Assembly (NCBI GenBank): GCA_903929535.1
Contig: CAIYVC010000075.1
Span: 1 to 34,553, forward strand
Source of the DNA: an uncultured Caulobacteraceae bacterium
GTDB taxonomy: Bacteria > Pseudomonadota > Alphaproteobacteria > Caulobacterales > Caulobacteraceae
Direction of reading: 5' to 3'
DNA length: 34,553 nucleotides
Part shown: positions 1 through 7,735 of the stretch, one piece after another
Layout of the letters: each line of letters opens with the position of its first letter
Numbering within the stretch: position 1 is the stretch's first letter
Notes under the pieces: model-generated
Seen by the model: only the letters and a program-made list of their open reading frames with translations
The model's database searches: none
Told to the model about the DNA's origin: nothing
Position numbers and translations under genes: made by a program

Positions 1-1
1 C

Positions 2-853
2 ACCATCGCGCGCGGCACGCCGGGCTTCTCGGGCGCCGATCTCGCCAACCTCGTCAACGAGGCGGCATTGATGGCGGCGCGCAAGGGCAAGCGTTCGGTC
101 ACCATGTCGGAATTCGAGATGGCCAAAGACAAGGTCATGATGGGCGCCGAGCGCCGGTCCATGGCCATGACCGAGGACGAGAAGAAGCTGACCGCTTATC
201 ACGAAGGCGGCCACGCCATCCTGGCCCTGACGGTTCCCAACACCGACCCGGTGCACAAGGCGACCATCATTCCGCGCGGCCGGGCGCTGGGCATGGTCAT
301 GCAGCTGCCCGAACGGGACAAGCTGTCGATGAGCTTCCAGCAGATGACTTCGCGTCTGGTCATCCTGATGGGCGGCCGTGTCGCCGAGGAGCTGATTTTC
401 GGCCGCGAGCACGTCACCTCCGGCGCCTCGTCCGACATCCAGCAGGCCACCAAGCTGGCGCGGATGATGGTCACCCAGTGGGGCTATTCCGAAGAGTTGG
501 GCGTGGTCAGCTACGGCGACAACCAAGAAGAGGTCTTCCTCGGCCACTCTGTCTCGCGCACCCAGAACATCTCCGAGGAGACGGCGCGCAAGATCGACAG
601 CGAGGTCAAGAAGCTCGTCCAGGGCGGTTACGAGGAGGCCAAGCGCATCCTGACCGAGCGGCTCGCCGACCTGCACATCATGGCCAAGGCCCTGCTCGAG
701 TACGAGACCTTGACCGGCGACGAGATCATCAATGCGCTGAAGGGCATCCCGCCGGTGCGTGACGACGCCGAGGACAACCGTCCGACCGGCCCGTCGGTGT
801 CGGTGCCCCTGACGCCTCTGCCGATCGGCGACGCCGGCGCACAGCCGGCCTGA
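2..853 (+). CDS. ftsH: ATP-dependent zinc metalloprotease FtsH, C-terminal part (5' truncated by window)
   Basis: Membrane-anchored AAA+ protease that degrades misfolded membrane proteins and regulatory proteins. The reading frame is open from base 2, so the gene begins upstream of the window. The first residues, [20 protein letters not shown], are the end of the FtsH AAA module. The zinc-protease motif HEGGH lies at bases 200-214, and the third zinc ligand is probably the Asp at 434-436 in ASSDIQQAT. The C-terminal helical region ([12 protein letters not shown]) is intact, followed by a Pro-rich tail, and the stop is at 851-853. The N-terminal transmembrane helices and Walker motifs lie outside the window. 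Family assignment is certain; folP lies a little downstream. Confidence 0.97.
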   Translation, partial: TIARGTPGFSGADLANLVNEAALMAARKGKRSVTMSEFEMAKDKVMMGAERRSMAMTEDEKKLTAYHEGGHAILALTVPNTDPVHKATIIPRGRALGMVMQLPERDKLSMSFQQMTSRLVILMGGRVAEELIFGREHVTSGASSDIQQATKLARMMVTQWGYSEELGVVSYGDNQEEVFLGHSVSRTQNISEETARKIDSEVKKLVQGGYEEAKRILTERLADLHIMAKALLEYETLTGDEIINALKGIPPVRDDAEDNRPTGPSVSVPLTPLPIGDAGAQPA

Positions 854-868
854 CCGGGGATGGTGGCG

Positions 869-1249
869 ATGCTCGCAGACAGCAAAGCCGTCGCCTTCGC
901 CACCGTCTATGATCTGGACCGCGCCCGCGCCTTCTATGAAGGCGTGCTGGGTCTCAAGATCGTTTCGCAGGACGCCTTCGCCGTTATGGCCGAGGCGGGC
1001 GGGGTCAAGGTGCGCATCTCCCGCGCCCCGGTGGTGGTTCCCCAGCCCTATACGGTGATCGGCTTCGATGTGGCCGATATCGACGCGGTGGTGGCCGGAC
1101 TGACGGCCAAGGGCGTGGTGTTCGAGCGCTATCCGTTCTTCGGCGACGCCCAGGACGCCCGCGGCGTCTGGGATGCGCCCGGCGGGGCCCGTGTCGCCTG
1201 GTTCAAGGACCCAGACGGCAATCTGCTGTCGGTGCAGACGATGCCTTAA
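869..1249 (+). CDS. VOC (glyoxalase/bleomycin-resistance) family protein
   Basis: A single vicinal-oxygen-chelate domain of about 126 residues. The N-terminal module reads VYDLDRARAFYEGVLGLKIV, and the C-terminal strand FKDPDGNLLSVQ is the usual end of the fold with its metal-ligand region. The substrate cannot be read from sequence; relatives include lyases, dioxygenases and resistance proteins. Two in-frame ATGs exist (860 and 869). I prefer 869 because the purine-rich GGGGA at 856-860 then sits at a normal ribosome-binding distance. The gene lies 15 bases after ftsH and could be co-transcribed with it. Confidence 0.85.
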   Translation: MLADSKAVAFATVYDLDRARAFYEGVLGLKIVSQDAFAVMAEAGGVKVRISRAPVVVPQPYTVIGFDVADIDAVVAGLTAKGVVFERYPFFGDAQDARGVWDAPGGARVAWFKDPDGNLLSVQTMP

Positions 1250-1338
1250 CCAAGGCCCGCGACGACAAGCCCCAGGTCTGCCAGCTTGACGCGACTCCGC
1301 AAACCTCGTCCTTTCCAGCCAGAACGGGGAGACAGTTC

Positions 1339-1989
1339 GTGGTTCAGGGGCTTACCAAGGCAGGGGGGCGCGTCGCGCTCATGCTCGCCCTGGCGTGTGT
1401 GTTGATTGCACCGGTAGCCCGGGCTGCAACCGCCCCCCGGTCCGCGACCTACGACAATACCGCCCAGATTCTGAAGACCTTCCCCAACGTGGCGCGCGCC
1501 ACGCCGCTGGGCGTCACCCTGCATCTGAAGACGGGCCACTGGGTGGATGTGAACGGCAACCTGTTCGGCAAGGCTCCGCCGGTCGTCTGCTGGTATGCGC
1601 CTGCATTGAACGTCGCGGGCGTCTGCATGAACGGGCCGGGCGTGACCGTCACGATCATGGTGGACTTGCGCAACGGAAAACAACTGTCGGCGCCGGGCCG
1701 CGCCTCCCTGACCCCGGACCCCACCCTGATCGCCGTCGGCCCGGATGATCCCCGCAAGGTGCCCGCCGACAGCTTGACCCTGATGCGCGTCGCCCCGACC
1801 GAGCTTCTGGAAGAGGGCGGCGAAGAGTTCAGCGGCGACTACGGCCCCGGAGCCTGGGTCGACGACAAATGCTACCGCCTGACCGCCTATGGTCCGGGAC
1901 CCGGCGGCTGGCTGGAGAAGGCCGACAAGGACTGGCGCGAAGTGCCCGCCACCAAGTCCACCTTCTGTCAGAAGCGCCATGGCGGCTGA
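1339..1989 (+). CDS. Secreted hypothetical protein with four cysteines
   Basis: A 216-residue protein of unknown function that starts with GTG, preceded at good spacing by GGGGAGA (1326-1332). Residues 11-30 form a signal peptide (ALMLALACVLIAPVARA, cleavage near ARAA-TAP), so the product is probably periplasmic. The mature part carries Cys84, Cys96, Cys178 and Cys210, which could form two disulfides. I recognise no catalytic motif. The gene ends 8 bases before the folP start codon and may be translated from the same message, which says little about its job. Confidence 0.75.
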   Translation: MVQGLTKAGGRVALMLALACVLIAPVARAATAPRSATYDNTAQILKTFPNVARATPLGVTLHLKTGHWVDVNGNLFGKAPPVVCWYAPALNVAGVCMNGPGVTVTIMVDLRNGKQLSAPGRASLTPDPTLIAVGPDDPRKVPADSLTLMRVAPTELLEEGGEEFSGDYGPGAWVDDKCYRLTAYGPGPGGWLEKADKDWREVPATKSTFCQKRHGG

Positions 1990-1997
1990 CCGGCGCC

Positions 1998-2822
1998 ATG
2001 TCTGACCCTCGCCCCCGGGTCATGGGTGTCGTGAACGTTACCCCCGACAGTTTCTCGGACGGCGGACGCTTCCTCGATGCCGAAGCCGCCATAGCCCATG
2101 CCCGCCGCCTGCTGGGCGAAGGGGCGGACATGCTCGACATCGGCGGCGAGTCGACCCGGCCCGGCGCCCAGCCGACCTCCACCGAAGATGAGATCGCCCG
2201 GATACTGCCCGTCGTGCAGGCCATCCGCGCTGAAAGCCGCGTTCCGCTGTCGATCGACACGATGAAGCCGCAGGTGATGCGCGCCGCCGCCGCCGCCGGA
2301 GCCGACATCTGGAATGACGTCACCGCCCTGGGTTTCGCGCCTGACAGCGCGGCTGTGGCCGCTGAACTGGGCTGCGGCGTGATCCTGATGCACATGCAGG
2401 GCGCGCCCGCCTCCATGCAACTGAACCCGGTCTACGCGGACGTGGTCGGCGAGGTGGCGGCCTTCCTGGGCGAGCGGGCAGAGGCCGCGATGGCGGCGGG
2501 GGTCCGGCGAGAAGCGATCTGGGTCGACCCTGGCATCGGCTTCGGCAAGACCCTCGAACACAACCTCGACCTTCTAGCCCACCTGGACCGGATCAAGGCG
2601 CTGGGCCTGCGCACCGTGCTTGGGGTCAGCCGCAAACGCTTCCTGCGCGCCATCGACGCCAGCGCGGTGGAAGCCGCCGACCGGCTGGGCGGCTCATTGG
2701 CGGGCGCGCTGATCGGCGCCGAGGCCGGGATGGATGCTGTGCGGGTGCACGACGTGCGCGAGACGGTCCAGGCGCTTACGGTTTGGGCGGCGGTGGGGGC
2801 TTGCCGGCCTGGGGCTCGGTGA
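1998..2822 (+). CDS. folP: Dihydropteroate synthase
   Basis: Condenses 6-hydroxymethyl-7,8-dihydropterin pyrophosphate with p-aminobenzoate to dihydropteroate in folate synthesis; target of sulfonamides. The TIM-barrel signatures are all present: VMGVVNVTPDSFSDGG (pterin-binding loop, residues 9-24), DMLDIGGESTRPGAQP, SIDT, NDV, WVDPGIGFGKTLEHN and GVSRKRFL. The start ATG at 1998 is chosen because the family begins a few residues before the MGVVNVTPDSF strand; an open frame continues upstream without such similarity. The product is 274 residues, normal for the family. The last 47 bases overlap the 3' end of the convergent SRPBCC gene. Confidence 0.96.
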   Translation: MSDPRPRVMGVVNVTPDSFSDGGRFLDAEAAIAHARRLLGEGADMLDIGGESTRPGAQPTSTEDEIARILPVVQAIRAESRVPLSIDTMKPQVMRAAAAAGADIWNDVTALGFAPDSAAVAAELGCGVILMHMQGAPASMQLNPVYADVVGEVAAFLGERAEAAMAAGVRREAIWVDPGIGFGKTLEHNLDLLAHLDRIKALGLRTVLGVSRKRFLRAIDASAVEAADRLGGSLAGALIGAEAGMDAVRVHDVRETVQALTVWAAVGACRPGAR

Positions 2823-3327
2823 TCCCTGCCGCCAGCAGGTCCTGTTTGTAGGCCTCGAACAACGGCGCCCAGCCGCCCACGCCGCCAAGATCGCCGCGAT
2901 CTCCGGCCGCGGCCTCGAGCCGCTGGATACACACATCCCAGCCGGCCAGGGTGCGGGCTAGGATGCTCGGATCGTCTGTCCGCTGGCGCATCACCAGCAG
3001 GCATCCGCCGCCGGGCTCGGGGGTGATTTCCCAGCTGATCGGATTGGGCGGACCGAAGACGCCGCGCCATTCCCATTCGATCAACCGGCCCGGTTCCAGC
3101 CGGGTGACATGCCCCTCGCTCCATTGATCGATGACGGCGTGATGGAAGCGGATCACCGATCCGACCTTCAGGTCCTCGGGCATCTGCGTGGTGTCGAACC
3201 AGCGGCTCATCTGACCAGGGCCGGTGATCGCTGCCCAAACCTTCTGCGGCGGATGGTTCAGGCGCCGCTCGAAGCGCAGTTCGTAGTGATCGCCGACCTT
3301 CAGGACCGCGCCGTGTCGTCCGTCCAT
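2776..3327 (-). CDS. SRPBCC (AHSA1-like) domain protein
   Basis: A 183-residue protein of the START-like/SRPBCC fold, a helix-grip hydrophobic-pocket domain. The N-terminal strand and helix (YELRFERRLNHPPQKVWAAI) and the PGQMSRWFDT segment are typical of the Aha1-C-like subgroup. The C-terminus is Pro-rich (KPPPPPKP) and runs into the 3' end of folP on the other strand. It begins 2 bases after the stop of the arsR gene, so the two form an operon. This arsR-SRPBCC pairing recurs in bacteria, where the SRPBCC protein is probably the regulated effector. Its ligand is unknown. Confidence 0.9.
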   Translation of the reverse strand: MDGRHGAVLKVGDHYELRFERRLNHPPQKVWAAITGPGQMSRWFDTTQMPEDLKVGSVIRFHHAVIDQWSEGHVTRLEPGRLIEWEWRGVFGPPNPISWEITPEPGGGCLLVMRQRTDDPSILARTLAGWDVCIQRLEAAAGDRGDLGGVGGWAPLFEAYKQDLLAAGITEPQAGKPPPPPKP

Positions 3328-3329
3328 CC

Positions 3330-3638
3330 TCAGTGCTCCGCGTCCAGATAGCGTTCGAGATCGTCCAGCTTGCCGCTCCAGAAGCGGCGGAAGGGTTCGA
3401 GCCAGGTGTCCAGTTCGGCCAGCGGCTCGGGGCGCAAGCGGTAAAGCCGCCTCTGGGCGTCGGCCCGCACCTCCGCGAAGCCGCTGTCGCGCAACACCTT
3501 CAGGTGCTTGGAAACGGCCGGTTGGCTCATCTGCAGCGCGGCTACCAGATCGCCCGCCGATTGCTCGCCGTGACGCAGCAGCGCCAGGATGCGGCGGCGG
3601 CTGGGATCGGCGAGTGTCTCGAACAGCCTGCTTTCCAT
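3330..3638 (-). CDS. ArsR/SmtB-family transcriptional regulator
   Basis: A 102-residue winged-helix repressor. It opens with LFETLADPSRRRILALLRHGEQSAGDL, and the recognition helix is in QMSQPAVSKHLKVLRDSGFAEV, followed by the wing RRLYRL. There is no CxC or other obvious metal-binding cysteine motif, so it belongs to the group of ArsR proteins that probably sense something other than arsenite or zinc. It leads a two-gene operon with the SRPBCC protein. The AT-rich gap before thiD (3639-3754) is the likely operator region, and autorepression is expected by analogy. Confidence 0.93.
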   Translation of the reverse strand: MESRLFETLADPSRRRILALLRHGEQSAGDLVAALQMSQPAVSKHLKVLRDSGFAEVRADAQRRLYRLRPEPLAELDTWLEPFRRFWSGKLDDLERYLDAEH

Positions 3639-3677
3639 GATCTCATATCGCCACGAGGAAATATAACGTTCAAGGCA

Positions 3678-3683
3678 TATAAT
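3678..3683 (+). promoter_or_regulatory. Possible -10 element for thiD in the arsR-thiD divergent gap
   Basis: A perfect TATAAT sits in an unusually AT-rich patch between the divergently transcribed arsR and thiD genes. A start near 3690 would give a leader of about 65 bases for thiD. The -35 region (about 3655-3660, GAGGAA) is a poor match, so the call is tentative. The same patch is also where the ArsR operator would be expected. Confidence 0.3.
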
Positions 3684-3754
3684 GGATGGCAGCCAACGTT
3701 GTCGTGATGAAAATCCGCGCCCACGGTGGCGCTTGGCCTGCTAGATATGCCGCC

Positions 3755-4564
3755 ATGTCATCCAGTTCCCAAGGCCGCGTCCTGATCATCGCCGGTTCCG
3801 ATTCCGGAGGCGGGGCGGGCGTGCAGGCCGACATCAAGACGGTGACCATGCTGGGCGGCTACGCGGCCACGGCCATCACCGCCATCACCGTGCAGAACAC
3901 CCTCGGCGTCTCCGACGTCTTCGACATCCCGCCTAAGATCATGCGCGCCCAGGCCAGAGCCGTGCTCGACGACATCGGCGCGGACGCCATCAAGACCGGC
4001 ATGCTGGCCAGCCGCAAAATGGTCGAGGCGGTCGCGGAAATCCTTGAGAGTGCGCCGGATACACCCGCCATCATTGATCCGGTGATGATCGCCAAGGGGG
4101 GGCAGTCACTGCTTTCGGACAAGGCGCTGGGCGCGATCCTGAACCTGCTGGTCCCCCGCGCGGCCCTGCTCACGCCCAACGCGCCTGAGGCGGAGGCCCT
4201 GACCGGGATCAAGATCGAGGACCTGGATGGCCAGAGGCGGGCAGGGGAGGCGCTGCTGGCGCTGGGCGCCCGTGCTGTGCTGCTCAAGGGCGGCCATGTG
4301 CCGGGCCCTCAGGTGATCGACCTGCTGATGACGCAGGACGGTGAGACGCTGCTGGAGAGTCCCCGCCTCGATACCCGCCACACCCATGGGACCGGCTGCA
4401 CCCTGGCCTCGGCCTGCGCCGCCGGTCTGGCGCAAGGCTTGAAGCTCGAGGAAGCGGTCGCCCGCGCCTGGGCCTATACCGCCGAAGCCATCCGCCGCGC
4501 GCCGGGTCTGGGCGCCGGGCATGGGCCTCTGGATCACGGCTGGCCATTGCGGGAGGCGCCATGA
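3755..4564 (+). CDS. thiD: Hydroxymethylpyrimidine/phosphomethylpyrimidine kinase
   Basis: Phosphorylates HMP and then HMP-P to give HMP-PP for thiamine synthesis or salvage. The ribokinase-like signatures are clear: VLIIAGSDSGGGAGVQADIKT at the N-terminus, VIDPVMIAKGG (centre), LLTPNAPEAEALTG, and the anion-hole/catalytic stretch HGTGCTLASACA near residue 212. The ATG at 3755 is chosen because family members start just before the VLIIAGSDSGG strand; the upstream in-frame ATG at 3686 would add a non-conserved leader. Length is 269 residues. The stop overlaps the next start (ATGA), so translation of the following gene is coupled. Confidence 0.95.
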   Translation: MSSSSQGRVLIIAGSDSGGGAGVQADIKTVTMLGGYAATAITAITVQNTLGVSDVFDIPPKIMRAQARAVLDDIGADAIKTGMLASRKMVEAVAEILESAPDTPAIIDPVMIAKGGQSLLSDKALGAILNLLVPRAALLTPNAPEAEALTGIKIEDLDGQRRAGEALLALGARAVLLKGGHVPGPQVIDLLMTQDGETLLESPRLDTRHTHGTGCTLASACAAGLAQGLKLEEAVARAWAYTAEAIRRAPGLGAGHGPLDHGWPLREAP

Positions 4565-5151
4565 GCCTGGAGGCCGATCTGAAGCGCACCGTACGCGCCA
4601 GCGCGACCCTGATGCGGGTGCTGCAGGGCGTGCGCGCCCTGAATCTGCCCGATTGGCGGCTGGTGTCCGGCTGCGTCTATCAGACGGTTTGGAACGCCAG
4701 GACCGGGCGCGATCCCGACTATGGGCTGAAGGACTATGACGCGGTCTATTTCGACCCGGATTCGTCCTACGAGGCCGAGGATGTGCACATCCGCCGGGCG
4801 GCGGCGGCCTTCGCCCCGCCTTTGGACGCGATGGTCGAGGTCAGGAACCAGGCGCGGGTGCATCTTTGGTTCGAGGGCAAGTTCGGCGAGCCCTATCCGG
4901 CCCTCGCCAATACCGATGAAGCGCTTGAACGATTCATTTGCCCGGCCTTCGCGGTCGGCATCCGGCTGGAGGCTGACGATGAGATCAGCGTGGCGGCGCC
5001 CTTCGGGCTTCAGGACCTGGCCGACATGAGGCTGCGGCCCAATCCGCATCGGGCGTTCAATCGCGCGGGCTTCGAGCGCGTGGTGGCCTCCGCCCAGGCG
5101 CGCTGGCCTGAACTGACCGTGGAAACACCGGCGATGAGGGAGGCGGGCTGA
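4561..5151 (+). CDS. Nucleotidyltransferase-like family protein (DUF925/COG3575 type)
   Basis: A 196-residue protein matching the NTP-transferase-like family PF06042. The segment [19 protein letters not shown] carries the GxxxQxxWN pattern, followed by [22 protein letters not shown], with acidic residues suited to metal binding, then [18 protein letters not shown]. The family has a nucleotidyltransferase-like core but no settled substrate. It overlaps thiD by four bases at its start and the PhzF-family gene by one base at its end. All three are therefore probably made from one transcript, though a thiamine role is not implied by sequence. Confidence 0.88.
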   Translation: MSLEADLKRTVRASATLMRVLQGVRALNLPDWRLVSGCVYQTVWNARTGRDPDYGLKDYDAVYFDPDSSYEAEDVHIRRAAAAFAPPLDAMVEVRNQARVHLWFEGKFGEPYPALANTDEALERFICPAFAVGIRLEADDEISVAAPFGLQDLADMRLRPNPHRAFNRAGFERVVASAQARWPELTVETPAMREAG

Positions 5152-5960
5152 TGCGCCAGTGGCTGGTGGACGCCTTCGCCTCGGCTCCTCTGCGCGGCAA
5201 CCCCGCCGCCGTGGTCGAACCATTCGACGCCTGGCCCGAGGACGCCTGGATGCAGGCCCTGGCGCAGGAGAACAATCAGTCCGAGACGGCCTTCCTGCTG
5301 AAGACGGACGATCCGGCCCGTTTCGGTCTGCGCTGGTTCACGCCGTCGATGGAGGTCCAACTGTGCGGCCACGCCACCCTGGCGAGCGGCCACGTGCTGA
5401 TCCGCGAACTGGGAGCACCGCCCCGGATCACCTTCGACACCAAGTGGGGCGTCCTCAATGTGACCGAGGCCGGCGGCCGCTATGAGATGAACTTCCCCGC
5501 GGACAATCCGGTCAGCATCGCCCCACCCGAGGGCTTGGCCGAGGCCTTGGGGGCCGAGGTGCTGGAAGTGTGGGCGGGCGTCTATCTGGTAGCGATCCTG
5601 AAGGACGAGACCGCCGTGCGCCGCCTCAAGCCCGATCTGCGCCGACTCAGCGGGATCGGCATGGAGGCCAAGAGTGGCCCCGGCGCCGTCTGCGTGGCGG
5701 CCCTCGCCGACAAGAAATCCCCTTACGACGTGGTCAGCCGCTTCTTCGCACCTGGGGTCGGCATCTCCGAAGACCCGGCCACGGGCTCATCCCACTGCAT
5801 GTTGTCTCCGCTGTTCTCGGCCAAGCTGGACCGCGAGCATCTGCGTTTCCACCAGGCCTATCCGGGCCGGGGCGGGGACATCGGCGCGCATAAGAATGGC
5901 CCGCGAGTCATCCTCGCGGGCCAAGCTTTCACAGTCTATGAGGCGGTGCTGAGACTCTAG
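5151..5960 (+). CDS. PhzF-family isomerase/epimerase
   Basis: A 269-residue member of the PhzF/diaminopimelate-epimerase-like fold. The start [16 protein letters not shown], the catalytic-acid motif NNQSETAF (Glu45), the [12 protein letters not shown] loop and the C-terminal-domain phosphate-like loop [11 protein letters not shown] are all conserved. The phenazine enzyme PhzF gives the family its name, but there are no phz genes here; most members are isomerases of unknown substrate. The start codon overlaps the preceding stop (TGATG), so it is translationally coupled to the nucleotidyltransferase-like gene. Confidence 0.93.
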   Translation: MRQWLVDAFASAPLRGNPAAVVEPFDAWPEDAWMQALAQENNQSETAFLLKTDDPARFGLRWFTPSMEVQLCGHATLASGHVLIRELGAPPRITFDTKWGVLNVTEAGGRYEMNFPADNPVSIAPPEGLAEALGAEVLEVWAGVYLVAILKDETAVRRLKPDLRRLSGIGMEAKSGPGAVCVAALADKKSPYDVVSRFFAPGVGISEDPATGSSHCMLSPLFSAKLDREHLRFHQAYPGRGGDIGAHKNGPRVILAGQAFTVYEAVLRL

Positions 5961-5982
5961 CCTTCAGCTCCGCCGGAACGGC

Positions 5983-6189
5983 TTAGCGCCATTCCACGTG
6001 ACGGTGGTGCCAACGGTCGAAATAGACGACGCGGTGACGGTGGTGGAAGCCGCGGTGCTCGACGACGCCGGCCTGACGCACCACTACATCGCCGTGACGG
6101 TTTTCGCGCACGACGATCTGAGCGGAGGCGGGGACAGCGGCGCCGATGGCGGCGACAGCGACGAGGCCAAGGATAATCTTCTTCATCAT
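5983..6189 (-). CDS. Small secreted His-rich protein
   Basis: A protein of about 68 residues with a clear signal peptide (MMKKIILGLVAVAAIGAAVPASA, cleavage after ASA). The short mature part is rich in His, Arg and aromatics (HRGFHHRHRVVYF, DRWHHRHVEW). The start at 6189 is preferred because AAGGAG lies 6 bases upstream of it; the in-frame ATG at 6195 directly abuts that ribosome-binding site, and the one at 6186 is also possible. The His clusters suggest metal binding or an envelope role, but no function is established. It is convergent with the PhzF-family gene, 22 bases apart. Confidence 0.7.
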   Translation of the reverse strand: MMKKIILGLVAVAAIGAAVPASAQIVVRENRHGDVVVRQAGVVEHRGFHHRHRVVYFDRWHHRHVEWR

Positions 6190-6407
6190 GTTCATCTCCT
6201 TGCCGGTGGGGGGAGGCCGGCGGTTGAATGTCTCGGGACCAGCCCGACCGCTCTTTCGAACGTAGGGCTATGATCGTCCCTTGCAGATGAAACGCGGCTG
6301 AACCGGATTAGGCTGCACCGTTCAGCTTTGTTGTTTTCCGTTCATCCGGGGCGCGGCGACGGATCACGAAACTTTCGCTCGCCATCGGGGCGACTTGGTG
6401 TATGAAC

Positions 6408-6470
6408 CGCCCCGGGCCACGCCCTCCCAACGGGGCGCTGCTCATCTGTAAGGATGGGAGACAATCCATG
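6408..6470 (+). promoter_or_regulatory. Structured serC leader (candidate serC-type RNA motif)
   Basis: The 60 bases before serC contain competing pairings. CGCCCC (6408-6413) pairs with GGGGCG (6432-6437), enclosing GGGC-CAC-GCCC (6414-6424). Alternatively CTCCCA (6424-6429) pairs with TGGGAG (6455-6460), which contains the ribosome-binding site. A small GGAT/ATCC stem also frames GGGAG. A serC leader RNA motif is known from Alphaproteobacteria; identity with it is inferred here from position and fold, not from a covariance search. Confidence 0.5.
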
Positions 6471-7640
6471 ACGACCCTCGCCAAGCCGGCAATGCGCCCG
6501 GCTCGCCCCGAATTTTCCTCCGGCCCCTGCGCCAAGCGCCCCGGATGGAAGGTTGAAAACCTGCAGGGAGCCCTCCTCGGCCGCTCCCACCGCTCCAAAC
6601 CCGGCAAGGCCCGCCTCAAGGAAGCGATCGACCAGACCCGCGCGGTTCTGCAGGTCCCGGCCGACTATCTGATCGGCATCGTGCCCGCCTCCGACACCGG
6701 CGCCATGGAAATGGCGATGTGGTCGATGCTCGGCGGTCGCCCGCTGCAGATCGTGGCCTTCGAATCGTTCGGCAAGGACTGGGTGACGGATGTCACCAAG
6801 CAGCTGAAGCTGAAGGACGTCGAAGTGCTCGACGCGCCCTACGGCCAACTGCCCGACCTGACCAAGGTGCGCGGCGACGCCGACCTTGTGTTCACCTGGA
6901 ACGGCACCACCTCCGGTGTGCGCGTGCCCAACGCCGACTTCATCAGCGCGGACCGTGAAGGCGTCACCATCTGCGACGCCACCTCAGCGGCCTTCGCCAT
7001 GGATCTGCAGTGGGACAAGCTCGATGTCGTCACCTTCTCCTGGCAGAAGGTGCTGGGCGGGGAAGCGGCCCACGGCATGCTGATCCTCAGCCCCCGCGCC
7101 GTGGCGCGGCTGGAGAGCTACAGCCCGCCCTGGCCCATGCCCAAGATCTTCCGCATGACCAAGGGCGGCAAGGTCAGCCTCGACATCTTCGAGGGCGCCA
7201 CCATCAACACCCCGTCCATGCTCTGCGTCGAAGACTATCTGGACGCGCTGAAGTGGGCCTCGTCGCTGGGCGGCCTCACCGGCCTGCAAGCCCGCGCCGA
7301 CGCCAACCTCAAGGTGCTGGCCGACTGGGTGGCCAAGACGGCCTGGGTCGAATTCCTGGCGGCGACGCCGGACATCCGCTCCAACACCTCGGTCTGCATC
7401 AAGGTGGTCGACAAGCGCGTCACGGGCCTGTCCGCCGACGCCCAGGCCGACTTCGCCAAGAAGCTGGGTTCGCTCCTCGAAAAGGAGGGCGTGGCCCTGG
7501 ACGCCGGCGGCTATCGCGACGCTCCTCCGGGCCTGCGCATCTGGTGCGGCGCCACGGTGGAGACCTCCGACGTCGACGCCCTGACGCCCTGGCTGGACTG
7601 GGCCTTCGAGACCCTCGCGTCCGAACTGCAAGCCGCCTGA
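6468..7640 (+). CDS. serC: Phosphoserine aminotransferase
   Basis: PLP enzyme converting 3-phosphohydroxypyruvate plus glutamate to O-phosphoserine in serine synthesis (it also acts in the B6 pathway in some bacteria). The opening [18 protein letters not shown], the [11 protein letters not shown] strand and the Schiff-base lysine in [11 protein letters not shown] fit the SerC class. Length is 390 residues, matching the longer alphaproteobacterial form. The ATG at 6468 has GGGAG seven bases upstream; the upstream in-frame ATG at 6402 lies inside the structured leader. The pathway partner serA follows after 95 bases with a hairpin in the gap. Confidence 0.96.
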   Translation: MTTLAKPAMRPARPEFSSGPCAKRPGWKVENLQGALLGRSHRSKPGKARLKEAIDQTRAVLQVPADYLIGIVPASDTGAMEMAMWSMLGGRPLQIVAFESFGKDWVTDVTKQLKLKDVEVLDAPYGQLPDLTKVRGDADLVFTWNGTTSGVRVPNADFISADREGVTICDATSAAFAMDLQWDKLDVVTFSWQKVLGGEAAHGMLILSPRAVARLESYSPPWPMPKIFRMTKGGKVSLDIFEGATINTPSMLCVEDYLDALKWASSLGGLTGLQARADANLKVLADWVAKTAWVEFLAATPDIRSNTSVCIKVVDKRVTGLSADAQADFAKKLGSLLEKEGVALDAGGYRDAPPGLRIWCGATVETSDVDALTPWLDWAFETLASELQAA

Positions 7641-7646
7641 ATTCCG

Positions 7647-7668
7647 CGCGGGCCTGAGGGCCCGCGCT
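7647..7668 (+). terminator. GC-rich hairpin between serC and serA
   Basis: GCGCGGGCC and GGCCCGCGC form a perfect 9-bp stem with the loop TGAG, directly after the serC stop. There is no T-run behind it, so it may be a weak terminator, a processing or stability hairpin that sets different serC and serA levels, or a pause site. Confidence 0.4.
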
Positions 7669-7735
7669 TCAAACATCCCTAGCCCGGGCCCTCGGACACG
7701 ATTCGGGGCCCGGCGCTGACCCAAGGACAAAGCCC

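Noticed and set aside
1246-1980. Minus-strand 244-codon frame opposite the secreted protein gene
   Set aside because: The plus-strand frame has a proper ribosome site and signal peptide; the minus frame has neither and is compositionally atypical.
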